14,177 nt of DNA. Source: CAYMZB01 sp964394845 (lineage in GTDB: Bacteria; Patescibacteriota; Microgenomatia; Daviesbacterales; UBA10151). The position numbers and the translations under genes were made by a program. The notes under the pieces are model-generated. The model made no database searches. It worked only from the letters and a program-made list of their open reading frames with translations, and was not told the origin of the DNA. Positions 6,142 to 11,991 of this stretch are shown one piece after another. The stretch covers positions 1 through 14,177 of the forward strand of contig CAYMZB010000020.1 in the NCBI GenBank assembly GCA_964394845.1, read 5' to 3'. Position 1 is the first letter of the stretch. Each line of letters starts with the position of its first letter.

Positions 6142-6738
6142 ATGCTAAAAACAATCTTGGTTTCGTTTCTGACCTTTCTGTTAATCCTCTCTACTCAACC
6201 TATAATTAAGGTTGCAAGTGCTGAGCCGGAAAAACAGGTTACTGTAATAATGGTTGAGGCAAAACAGCTTGATAAAAAAGCAGAGATACTTGCCCGCTAC
6301 CTTGTAAAATACAATTCACCCCTGCAGTATCATGCACAAGACTTTATTGACGCTGCCAATACCTATAATTTAGACTGGAAATTAGTTGCAGCCATCTCAG
6401 GAGTAGAATCAACCTTTGGAAAACATATACCAGGGGGCTATAACGGATGGGGATGGGGCGTTTATGGCACACAAGCGATCTTTTTTAATTCATGGACTGA
6501 AGCTATTTATACAGTCTCAAAAGGCCTTAGAGAAAACTACGTTAATAAAGGCTATACCGAACCTTATTCAATGAATAAAATTTATGCAGCTTCTTCTGCA
6601 TGGGGTGGAAAAGTAAGTTATTTTATGCAGGATTTAGAAAAATTTGCTGGTCAAATTGAAAGCGAAATCAAAGACCCAACAAAAATTTCATTTGAACCAA
6701 AAATTGCTGCTATCTCAGGCCAGCCTGTGATAAGATAA
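6142..6738 (+). CDS. Secreted lysozyme-fold peptidoglycan hydrolase (second paralogue)
   Basis: This is a 198-aa exported protein. Residues 1-27 form a signal peptide with a long hydrophobic core and a plausible signal peptidase I site VASA-EP. The domain at about 55-170 carries LVAAISGVESTFGKH (81-95), with Glu89 as candidate catalytic acid, then WGWGVYG and FNSWTEAIYTVSKGLRENYV, closing with SYFMQDLEKF. It parallels the gene just upstream, which keeps a transmembrane anchor, so one copy is probably tethered and one released. It ends 5 bases before murT and is probably co-transcribed with murT-gatD. A short C-terminal extension after residue 170 has no recognised domain. The exact bond cleaved is not determined. 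Confidence 0.78.
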   Translation: MLKTILVSFLTFLLILSTQPIIKVASAEPEKQVTVIMVEAKQLDKKAEILARYLVKYNSPLQYHAQDFIDAANTYNLDWKLVAAISGVESTFGKHIPGGYNGWGWGVYGTQAIFFNSWTEAIYTVSKGLRENYVNKGYTEPYSMNKIYAASSAWGGKVSYFMQDLEKFAGQIESEIKDPTKISFEPKIAAISGQPVIR

Positions 6739-6743
6739 TTTCC

Positions 6744-8027
6744 ATGAGCGTTCTACCGGCAGTACTTCTTGGCAAAGCCATTTTTGGAATAACCAGACTT
6801 TTTAAAATAGGCGGGGGATCAGCTGCGCCGGGATTATACGCATTAAAGTTAAATCCCAATTTAGTTAAAACGCTAGCTTCCAACATACCAAAAAATATTG
6901 TCATTACCGGAACCAATGGAAAAACAACTACTGCAAGGCTCATTTCTCATTTTGCCAAAGCTTCCGGATTAAAAGTTATTAGAAATCATACCGGCTCAAA
7001 TTTAGAACGGGGGATTGCTTCATCTTTAATTTCCCGCTATTCCCTATACCCTAAACCCAATAACAACCCAGATTTAGGAATTTGGGAGTTGGATGAAGCA
7101 GCTTTTAATTTAATTGCGCCAAAAATAAATCCGGATGTCATTGTTTTTTTAAATGTTTTCCGTGATCAATTAGATAGATACGGCGAGATTGATTCAGTTG
7201 TTGATAAATGGTCTGAAACTCTAAAAACAATAGACTCTAAGACAAAAATTTTAATCAATGGCGATGATGCCAGTTTAAACAAACTGCAAGAGGTTTTTAA
7301 AGGTAAGGTTGAAAAGTTTGGCGTTGAAAAATTTAAAATAACAGGTGAGTCAGTTAAGCAAGCACCAAAACAGGGTAATTTAGATTTTGAAGCTAAAAAC
7401 ATAAAACTAAATGGCTTAAAAAGTACTTCTTTTCAATTGTCCATTGTCCATTGTCAACTATCAATTACCCTACCTCTTCCAGGTATCTATCATATATATG
7501 ATTTCCTGGCTGCTTTTGCGCTGTCACAAACTTTAAGCTTGGGAGTAAAAATAGTTTTATCTTCTCTTAAAAATTTTTCTCCTGCATTCGGCAGGGTAGA
7601 AAAGCTAGATTTTGGCTATATATTTCTCATAAAAAACCCAGCCGGAGCAACCCAGGTTTTTGAAACAATTACACCTCAACTTAAAAAAAACGATAGGTTA
7701 CTGCTTGCCTTAAATGATAAATTGGCAGATGGCAGAGATATATCATGGATTTGGGACGCGGAGTTTGAAAATCTTAAATCTCAAATCTCAAATCTCAAAT
7801 GTATTGTTTCAGGAACAAGAGCTTATGATTTGGCAAATAGATTAAAATATGCAGGGTTTGATCCTAAAAATATCCATGTAGAAGAGAGTTTAAAAAAAGC
7901 CCTGCAAGAGGCCAAAAAAGACTTAAAAAACAGGCTATTTATTCTTCCTACATATACGGCTTTGCTTGAATTTCAGGGTATATTGACTAAATCAGGAATT
8001 AAGAAAAATTACTGGGAGGAAGTATGA
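6744..8027 (+). CDS. murT: Lipid II isoglutaminyl synthase, Mur ligase-like subunit MurT
   Basis: MurT uses ATP to activate the D-Glu carboxylate of lipid II, and GatD supplies ammonia. Together they make D-isoglutamine in peptidoglycan at the inner membrane face. Visible are the P-loop VITGTNGKTTT (53-63), NHTGSNLERG (81-90), the Mur-ligase block IWELDEAAF (113-121), NVFRDQLDRYGEID (137-150), LPLPGIYHIYDFLAAFA (243-259), and the C-terminal DUF1727 with IKNPAGATQV (296-305) and DGRDISWIWD (329-338). At 427 aa the length is normal. The four-Cys zinc ribbon usually found near residues 200-230 is absent. The only two cysteines (237, 353) lie in or beside segments encoded by 7-bp tandem repeats. 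The 3' end has GGGAGG just before the overlapping gatD start, so the two are translationally coupled. Confidence 0.93.
   Translation: MSVLPAVLLGKAIFGITRLFKIGGGSAAPGLYALKLNPNLVKTLASNIPKNIVITGTNGKTTTARLISHFAKASGLKVIRNHTGSNLERGIASSLISRYSLYPKPNNNPDLGIWELDEAAFNLIAPKINPDVIVFLNVFRDQLDRYGEIDSVVDKWSETLKTIDSKTKILINGDDASLNKLQEVFKGKVEKFGVEKFKITGESVKQAPKQGNLDFEAKNIKLNGLKSTSFQLSIVHCQLSITLPLPGIYHIYDFLAAFALSQTLSLGVKIVLSSLKNFSPAFGRVEKLDFGYIFLIKNPAGATQVFETITPQLKKNDRLLLALNDKLADGRDISWIWDAEFENLKSQISNLKCIVSGTRAYDLANRLKYAGFDPKNIHVEESLKKALQEAKKDLKNRLFILPTYTALLEFQGILTKSGIKKNYWEEV
7435..7469 (+). repeat. 7-bp tandem repeat tract inside murT (first)
   Basis: Five consecutive heptamers are AATTGTC, CATTGTC, CATTGTC, AACTATC and AATTACC. 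They encode roughly QLSIVHCQLSIT (residues 231-242), immediately before the conserved LPLPG motif. The middle units are identical and the outer ones degenerate. As 7 is not a multiple of 3, loss or gain of one unit would shift the frame of murT. Confidence 0.8.
7769..7800 (+). repeat. 7-bp tandem repeat tract inside murT (second)
   Basis: The units AAATCTT, AAATCTC, AAATCTC, AAATCTC and a partial AAAT run without interruption. They encode NLKSQISNLK (residues 343-352), which looks like a loop insertion between WIWDAEFE and the conserved VSGTRAYDLANRLKYAG block. The unit sequence is unrelated to the first tract, but the 7-bp period is the same. Confidence 0.88.
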
Positions 8028-8746
8028 AACTTACAATAGGTTATCTTTATGGGGATTTGATGAATATCTACGGAGATACAGGAAATATTATTGCACTAAA
8101 AAAAAGGGCCGAGTGGAGAGGGATAGAGGTTATAGTCAAGAAAATTTCCATAGGAGATAAGCTGTCTAAAGGTGAAGTGGATATTTTCTTCTTTGGCGGA
8201 GGGCAAGACCAACAGCAGGAAGCCGTTGCCATAGATCTTAAAAAAAGTGGAAAAGGTGAGGTAATAAAACAAGAGGTTGAAAGGCAAGTACCCCTGCTTT
8301 CTGTATGTGGCGGTTATCAACTTTTAGGCGAATATTATAAACCTCACAATAGACCGAAGCTTCCCGGCATAGGACTATTTCCGGCTTATACTAACGCTTC
8401 ATATGATCGTATGATCGGAAATATTGTAATTGAATCCCAGTTTGGTAAATTAGTTGGGTTTGAAAATCATTCCGGAAAAACTTACCTAAAAAGAGGAGCT
8501 TTACCTTTTGGAATGGTTATAAAAGGATTTGGAAATAATGGGGCTGATAAGACAGAAGGGTGTATGTATAAAAATGCAATTGGCTGCTATATGCACGGAT
8601 CACTGCTTCCTAAAAACCCAAAGCTCACAGATTGGCTGCTAAAAAAAGCGCTGGAAGTAAAATACGGAAAAGATATTGAACTGAAACCTCTGGATGATAC
8701 TTTAGAAATTAAAGCACATTCAGCTGTTCTTAAAAGATTTAGCTAA
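8024..8746 (+). CDS. gatD: Lipid II isoglutaminyl synthase, glutamine amidotransferase subunit GatD
   Basis: GatD hydrolyses glutamine and passes ammonia to MurT. At 240 aa it is a standalone class I glutaminase of normal length. The nucleophile elbow is LLSVCGGYQLLG (91-102) with Cys95, and the catalytic His191 lies in CYMHGSLLP (188-196). FFFGGGQDQQQ (55-65), GFENHSG (145-151) and the N-terminal YLYGDLMNIYGDTGN (7-21) are typical of the CobQ-like GatD group. As in known GatD, no acidic residue follows the His in the usual triad spacing, and MurT is thought to supply the third member. It starts in the ATGA overlap with murT, behind a strong GGGAGG, giving stoichiometric expression. The gene order murT-gatD is the widespread one. 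Confidence 0.95.
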   Translation: MKLTIGYLYGDLMNIYGDTGNIIALKKRAEWRGIEVIVKKISIGDKLSKGEVDIFFFGGGQDQQQEAVAIDLKKSGKGEVIKQEVERQVPLLSVCGGYQLLGEYYKPHNRPKLPGIGLFPAYTNASYDRMIGNIVIESQFGKLVGFENHSGKTYLKRGALPFGMVIKGFGNNGADKTEGCMYKNAIGCYMHGSLLPKNPKLTDWLLKKALEVKYGKDIELKPLDDTLEIKAHSAVLKRFS

Positions 8747-8750
8747 AATC

Positions 8751-8759
8751 TGTTAAAAT
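8751..8759 (+). promoter_or_regulatory. Extended -10 promoter of tRNA-Leu(UAG)
   Basis: TGT-TAAAAT ends 8 bases before the tRNA 5' end at 8768, which would put the start site at or next to the mature end. No clear -35 is seen. Confidence 0.55.
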
Positions 8760-8767
8760 ACTCTGAA

Positions 8768-8849
8768 GGCCAAGTGGCGAAACTGGTATACGCGTGCGGT
8801 TTAGGACCGTATGGGGCAACCCGTGGAGGTTCGATTCCTCTCTTGGCCA
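8768..8849 (+). tRNA. tRNA-Leu (anticodon TAG)
   Basis: This is a class II tRNA of 82 nt. Acceptor GGCCAAG pairs with CTTGGCC, and anticodon stem TGCGG/CCGTA closes TTTAGGA (anticodon TAG). The variable arm is GGG-CAA-CCC and the T-loop TTCGATT is normal. Discriminator A at 8849 is followed by CTA, so CCA must be added after transcription. It is the third leucine tRNA in the window. Confidence 0.95.
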
Positions 8850-8873
8850 CTACGAATAAATTAGGCAGAAGAT

Positions 8874-8902
8874 TTGAATAATTAGCTTCAAAGTGGTAAA
8901 AT
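8874..8902 (+). promoter_or_regulatory. Promoter TTGAAT-17-TAAAAT with extended -10
   Basis: The -35 (8874-8879), TG extension (8894-8895) and -10 (8897-8902) predict a start near 8909, three bases before the ATG at 8912. This favours that ATG over the TTG at 8906 and gives a leaderless message. Confidence 0.6.
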
Positions 8903-8911
8903 TAATTGTCT

Positions 8912-9436
8912 ATGGTTATTTTAAATCCCAAAAAAATATTTGGAGGATTTGGTTTTTTCGAAGATGATGGCTATGAGAAAGAAAAATCCGCAATTTCATC
9001 AGAAAAAGGACAATTCTCCACAACAGGTTCTATTGAATTCAGTAAAAATCAAGCTAAAGAAGAGGCGCAAAGAAAAGAAGCAACATCAAAAAGAGTTTTC
9101 TTTCAAGCTGTTAAAGAAGATCAAGCAAGAGTACAGCAAATTAAAAAGCAGGAACAGATTGAACAGGAAATTAATGATATTGGTAATAACCTGTCTATAG
9201 AAGAAAAGAATAGGTTATTACATTACCAAGCAAGCTATAGAGACAGAAGCATTTATCAAAGAGCAGAACTGCGAAGAAAATTAATTGAAGAGAGAAAGAA
9301 TTCAGACAAACAGAAAAAAGAAGCTAGTGTAGCAGAAACTAAACCAGGGGCATCTGCCCTAAATGCTGCTATGGAAGGTGGTTCAGGCTCCCAAGGTACA
9401 GGCCAAGCCAACCTCTCTGCTCAAGCAACAGGCTAA
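8912..9436 (+). CDS. Small charged, coiled-coil-rich protein of unknown function
   Basis: I do not recognise this gene with confidence. The 174-aa product starts MVILNPKKIFGGFGFFEDDG, a short Gly/Phe-rich head. From about residue 45 to 140 it is dominated by Lys, Glu, Gln and Arg in a pattern expected of a long helix or coiled coil, and it ends in a low-complexity Gly/Ser/Ala/Gln tail (about 145-174). There is no signal peptide, membrane segment or cysteine, so a cytoplasmic protein is expected. Small lineage-restricted coiled-coil proteins of this style occur in Microgenomates genomes. A relation to one of their uncharacterised families (for example DUF5660) is only a thought. It sits between two tRNA genes, has its own promoter, and the ATG at 8912 is chosen from the -10 spacing. 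Confidence 0.7.
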   Translation: MVILNPKKIFGGFGFFEDDGYEKEKSAISSEKGQFSTTGSIEFSKNQAKEEAQRKEATSKRVFFQAVKEDQARVQQIKKQEQIEQEINDIGNNLSIEEKNRLLHYQASYRDRSIYQRAELRRKLIEERKNSDKQKKEASVAETKPGASALNAAMEGGSGSQGTGQANLSAQATG

Positions 9437-9453
9437 CTCAAACTATCTGAAAG

Positions 9454-9526
9454 TGGGCGGTGAGGAATTCGAATCCCCGACATCTTCAACGTCAATGAAG
9501 TGCTCTACCAACTGAGCTAACCGCCC
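9454..9526 (-). tRNA. tRNA-Val (anticodon GAC)
   Basis: The minus strand folds as a 73-nt class I tRNA. The acceptor is GGGCGGT/ACCGCCC, D-stem GCTC/GAGC, anticodon stem CTTCA/TGAAG around TTGACGT (anticodon GAC, codons GUC and GUU), and T-arm GGGGA-TTCGAAT-TCCTC. CCA is not encoded (CTT follows the discriminator A). A TATAAT at 9554-9549 lies 22 bases upstream and is a possible promoter, divergent from thrS. Confidence 0.95.
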
Positions 9527-9578
9527 ATCCGTAGGTAAAGTTTATCACATTATACCCTAGTCAAAGAGCTTAGATTTC

Positions 9579-9587
9579 TGGTATATT
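9579..9587 (+). promoter_or_regulatory. Extended -10 promoter of thrS
   Basis: TGG-TATATT ends 8 bases before the thrS ATG at 9596, so the message would start at or within 2-3 bases of the start codon. The upstream TAGTCA (9558-9563) is a weak -35 at 18 bases. Confidence 0.5.
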
Positions 9588-9595
9588 ACGAGTAT

Positions 9596-10816
9596 ATGAG
9601 TGAGTTAAAAGATCATAAACTAATAGGACAAGAACAAGAATTGTTTTTTACAAACGATATTGCTCCTGGTGCTCCTTTTTGGCTGCCCAAAGGCATGGTT
9701 ATTTTTAAAGAGCTGGAAAAATATATTAGAGAGTTAACAGAAAAAGCAGGATACCTAGAAACCTCCACCCCAATTATGGTTAAGTCTGATCTATTTAAAC
9801 AATCAGGGCATTGGGCAAAGTTTGGTGAACATAATATGTATAACCTAGAGCTTTCTGATGAAGCAGATAATTCAAATCCTTCAAGCTATACCCTAAAACC
9901 AATGAATTGTCCTGAATCTACTTTTTTTTATAGATTCAGACCTAGAAGTTATAGAGAGTTGCCTCTTAGGTTTGCTGAAATAGGTAGACTCCACAGAAGA
10001 GAAAAATCAGGAGAAGTTAACGGACTCTTAAGAGTTAGGCAACTAACTCAGGACGATGCTCATATCTATGCTTCTGAAGATCAAATTTTTAGTGAAGTTT
10101 CGAGTATTTTAGACATGATGATAGCGTTCTATAAAAAATTTGGGTATGAATATGAATTTAGATTAGCTACCAGACCAGAGGCAAGAGCTGGATTGGATGA
10201 AAACTGGGATAGGGCAGAAAAAGAATTAGTTGAGGTTTTAAAAAAGAAAAGCCTTAAAGCTGGGGATAAACTAGGGGACGGCGCATTTTATGGTCCTAAA
10301 ATAGATGTACACATTAAAGATTCACAAGACAGAGAATGGCAGCTGGCAACAGTTCAATTAGATTTTCACCAACCAGAAGCTTTTGGGCTGGAATATACAG
10401 ACGAAAAAGGTGAGAAAAAAAGACCTGTCATGATTCACCGGGCAATTTTTGGTTCTTTTGAAAGATTTATTGCAATTTTAATAGAGCATTTTCAAGGAGT
10501 TTTCCCAATTTGGCTGTCACCAATTCAGGTACAAATTATACCCATTGCAGACCGGCATCTGGAATATGCACAAATTGTACTCGAACAATTAAAAGACTCA
10601 AACATACGTGTAGAACTTGCCTCAAGGGCAGAAAAGATGCAGGCAAAAATTAGAGATGCCCAGATTCAAAAAATTCCATACATGTTAATTATCGGAGACA
10701 AAGAAATAGCCGAAGAAAAAGTATCTGTAAGATCTAGAAAGGAAGAAAATTTAGGAGCAATCAAAATAGAGGATTTTATAAGCAAGATAAAATTGCAGAT
10801 TGAATCAAAATCGTAA
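9596..10816 (+). CDS. thrS: Threonyl-tRNA synthetase, short form without TGS and editing domains
   Basis: This enzyme charges tRNA-Thr. At 406 aa it corresponds only to the catalytic plus anticodon-binding parts of the usual 640-aa bacterial enzyme. Motif 1 is at GAPFWLPKGMVIFKELEKY (25-43), motif 2 around RFAEIGRLHRREKSG (125-139) and motif 3 at IHRAIFGSFERFIAIL (280-295). The zinc ligands are intact: Cys105 (MNCPE), His156 (DDAHIY) and His281. The HGTP anticodon-binding domain covers about 308-400 (starting near SPIQVQIIPIADRH). The N-terminal TGS and HxxxH editing domains that clear Ser-tRNA-Thr are missing. The protein opens with the linker-like KLIGQEQELFF that normally follows them. Only 69 bases separate it from tRNA-Val, so nothing is hidden upstream. 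It is a complete short form, not a truncation. Confidence 0.93.
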   Translation: MSELKDHKLIGQEQELFFTNDIAPGAPFWLPKGMVIFKELEKYIRELTEKAGYLETSTPIMVKSDLFKQSGHWAKFGEHNMYNLELSDEADNSNPSSYTLKPMNCPESTFFYRFRPRSYRELPLRFAEIGRLHRREKSGEVNGLLRVRQLTQDDAHIYASEDQIFSEVSSILDMMIAFYKKFGYEYEFRLATRPEARAGLDENWDRAEKELVEVLKKKSLKAGDKLGDGAFYGPKIDVHIKDSQDREWQLATVQLDFHQPEAFGLEYTDEKGEKKRPVMIHRAIFGSFERFIAILIEHFQGVFPIWLSPIQVQIIPIADRHLEYAQIVLEQLKDSNIRVELASRAEKMQAKIRDAQIQKIPYMLIIGDKEIAEEKVSVRSRKEENLGAIKIEDFISKIKLQIESKS

Positions 10817-10840
10817 ATATGTTAGCATCATTTAGGTCTA

Positions 10841-10846
10841 AGGAGG
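10841..10846 (+). promoter_or_regulatory. Shine-Dalgarno AGGAGG deciding the infC start
   Basis: A full-consensus AGGAGG lies 11 bases before CTG at 10858. An in-frame TAA at 10855-10857 directly precedes that CTG, so no earlier start is possible. The next in-frame initiator downstream would be ATT at 10876 or TTG at 10960, and starting at the TTG would delete the conserved N-terminus. Confidence 0.75.
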
Positions 10847-10857
10847 ACTTTTTTTAA

Positions 10858-11430
10858 CTGGCCAAATTTTATCGTATTAATGAGCATATCCAAGCTCAAA
10901 GCTTACGTGTTATAGACTCTAAAGGAGAACAATTAGGAGTTTTAACTCGAGTTGAGGCATTGGAAAAAGCAAAGCAGTCGAATCTTGACTTAATAGAAAT
11001 TGCCCCGCAAGCAAGTCCTCCGGTTGCCAGAATATCTAATTTCCAGAAATTCAGATACGAAGAAAGTAAAAAGGGCAAAGCATCTAAAAAGGGAGCTGAA
11101 GGAGGGCTAAAAGAACTTTGGTTATCTCCCAGGATTGCTGAGCACGATTTAAAAGTTAGATTAAATCGGACTGAAGAATTTTTGAAAGCTGGCCATAAGG
11201 TTAAGCTAACAGTTAAGTTTAAAGGCAGGGAAATGGCTCATCAGGAATTGGGACATAGAGTTTTACAGGAAGCATTAGCATTACTTGGGGACAAAGCTGG
11301 AGTTGAAAGAGAACCTAAGTTTGAGGGAAGAAAGTTATCGATGATTGTTGGGAAAACTAAAGGTGGAATTAAAGGAGAAAAAAACGAGGCCAAGGCCTCT
11401 AAAATAGACAATGCCAAAACAGAAAACTAA
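10858..11430 (+). CDS. infC: Translation initiation factor IF-3 (CTG start)
   Basis: IF-3 binds the 30S subunit, checks the start codon and initiator tRNA, and prevents premature subunit joining. From CTG the 190-aa product reads (M)AKFYRINEHIQAQ, which is where IF-3 proteins begin. The N-domain (about 1-75) includes LRVIDSKGEQLGV and DLIEIAPQASPPVARI. A Lys-rich linker follows, then the C-domain (about 84-170) with HDLKVRLNRTEEFL and FKGREMAHQELGHR. The tail is Lys/Glu/Ala-rich. A TTG start at 10960 would lose 34 conserved residues, so CTG behind AGGAGG is preferred. E. coli infC starts with AUU, which IF-3 itself discriminates against to regulate its own synthesis. A CUG here would allow the same loop. 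The last 20 bases overlap rpmI, and the order infC-rpmI-rplT is classical. Confidence 0.92.
   Translation: MAKFYRINEHIQAQSLRVIDSKGEQLGVLTRVEALEKAKQSNLDLIEIAPQASPPVARISNFQKFRYEESKKGKASKKGAEGGLKELWLSPRIAEHDLKVRLNRTEEFLKAGHKVKLTVKFKGREMAHQELGHRVLQEALALLGDKAGVEREPKFEGRKLSMIVGKTKGGIKGEKNEAKASKIDNAKTEN
11386..11399 (+). other. Small hairpin just upstream of the rpmI start
   Basis: GAGGC-CAAG-GCCTC is a perfect 5-bp stem with a tetraloop, ending 11 bases before the rpmI ATG and lying within the infC coding sequence. It contains the purine-rich bases that could serve as the rpmI ribosome site. TAAAAT (11400-11405) follows. A role in rpmI control is speculative. Confidence 0.35.
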
Positions 11431-11608
11431 AAAAAGTATTTTAAAAAGAATAAAGATTACCTCAACAGGTAAGATTTTTAGAAGGCATCAATTTGGCGCC
11501 GGACATTTAAAAAGAAATAAATCTAAAGGCGCTTTGGAAAGACAAAGAAATACCAGTGAGTATTTCAAAGGTGAATCCAAAAGATTCAGAAAGATATTGG
11601 GAATATAA
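11411..11608 (+). CDS. rpmI: Large ribosomal subunit protein bL35
   Basis: This is a small basic 50S protein of 65 aa, the normal length. It starts MPKQKTKKSILKRIKITSTG, followed by KIFRRHQFGAGHLKRNKS and ending FRKILGI, all typical of bL35. The start lies inside the end of infC (20-base overlap). The stop codon TAA shares its last A with the ATG of rplT, so the three genes are tightly coupled. No clear Shine-Dalgarno is free in front of it. In E. coli this operon is repressed by L20 acting on the mRNA near rpmI, so any structure here is of interest. Confidence 0.96.
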   Translation: MPKQKTKKSILKRIKITSTGKIFRRHQFGAGHLKRNKSKGALERQRNTSEYFKGESKRFRKILGI

Positions 11609-11955
11609 TGGCTAGAGTAAAACGAGGCTTAACATCGCATAGAAGACATAAAAAACTACATGAGCTGACTAAAGGCTTTAAAGGTGGCAGAAGTAAACTT
11701 GTTAAAGAAGCAAAGTCTGCTCTTTTGCATGCCGGAGAATATGCATTTGCCGGACGTAAAAGACGAAAACGAGACATGAGAAGCCTTTGGATTATGCAGC
11801 TTGGTATTGCTGTAAGAGCAGAAGGGTTAAGTTATTCCCACTTTATTGCCGGTCTCAAATCAAAAAATATTAATCTGGATAGGAAAATCTTAGCAGAGCT
11901 CGCTGTTAATCACATTGGAGACTTTAAGCAAGTAGTAGCGAAAGTTCGTGAATAA
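11608..11955 (+). CDS. rplT: Large ribosomal subunit protein bL20
   Basis: At 115 aa this is a standard-length bL20, an early-assembly 23S rRNA-binding protein and, in E. coli and Bacillus, the repressor of its own operon. It begins MARVKRGLTSHRRHKKLHEL, with the basic N-terminal extension AGRKRRKRDMRSLWIMQL that threads into rRNA, and a globular C-terminal domain GLSYSHFIAGLKS through VVAKVRE. The ATG overlaps the rpmI stop by one base (TAATG), so it is translated by reinitiation. No terminator is seen in the 36 bases before pheS, but pheS appears to have its own promoter. Confidence 0.97.
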   Translation: MARVKRGLTSHRRHKKLHELTKGFKGGRSKLVKEAKSALLHAGEYAFAGRKRRKRDMRSLWIMQLGIAVRAEGLSYSHFIAGLKSKNINLDRKILAELAVNHIGDFKQVVAKVRE

Positions 11956-11976
11956 CCACCAATTCAGTTAAAGTTG

Positions 11977-11985
11977 TGCTAAAAT
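11977..11985 (+). promoter_or_regulatory. Extended -10 promoter of pheS
   Basis: TGC-TAAAAT ends 6 bases before the GTG at 11992. The expected start site falls on or next to the initiation codon, giving a leaderless message. No -35 is recognisable. Confidence 0.5.
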
Positions 11986-11991
11986 CATGCT

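Noticed and set aside
8906..8911. TTG at 8906 as start of the small charged protein
   Set aside because: It adds only two residues and lies before the predicted transcription start near 8909. ATG at 8912 is the better choice.
10960..11430. A TTG start for infC
   Set aside because: It would remove 34 residues that match the IF-3 N-domain. CTG at 10858 with AGGAGG explains the conserved sequence.
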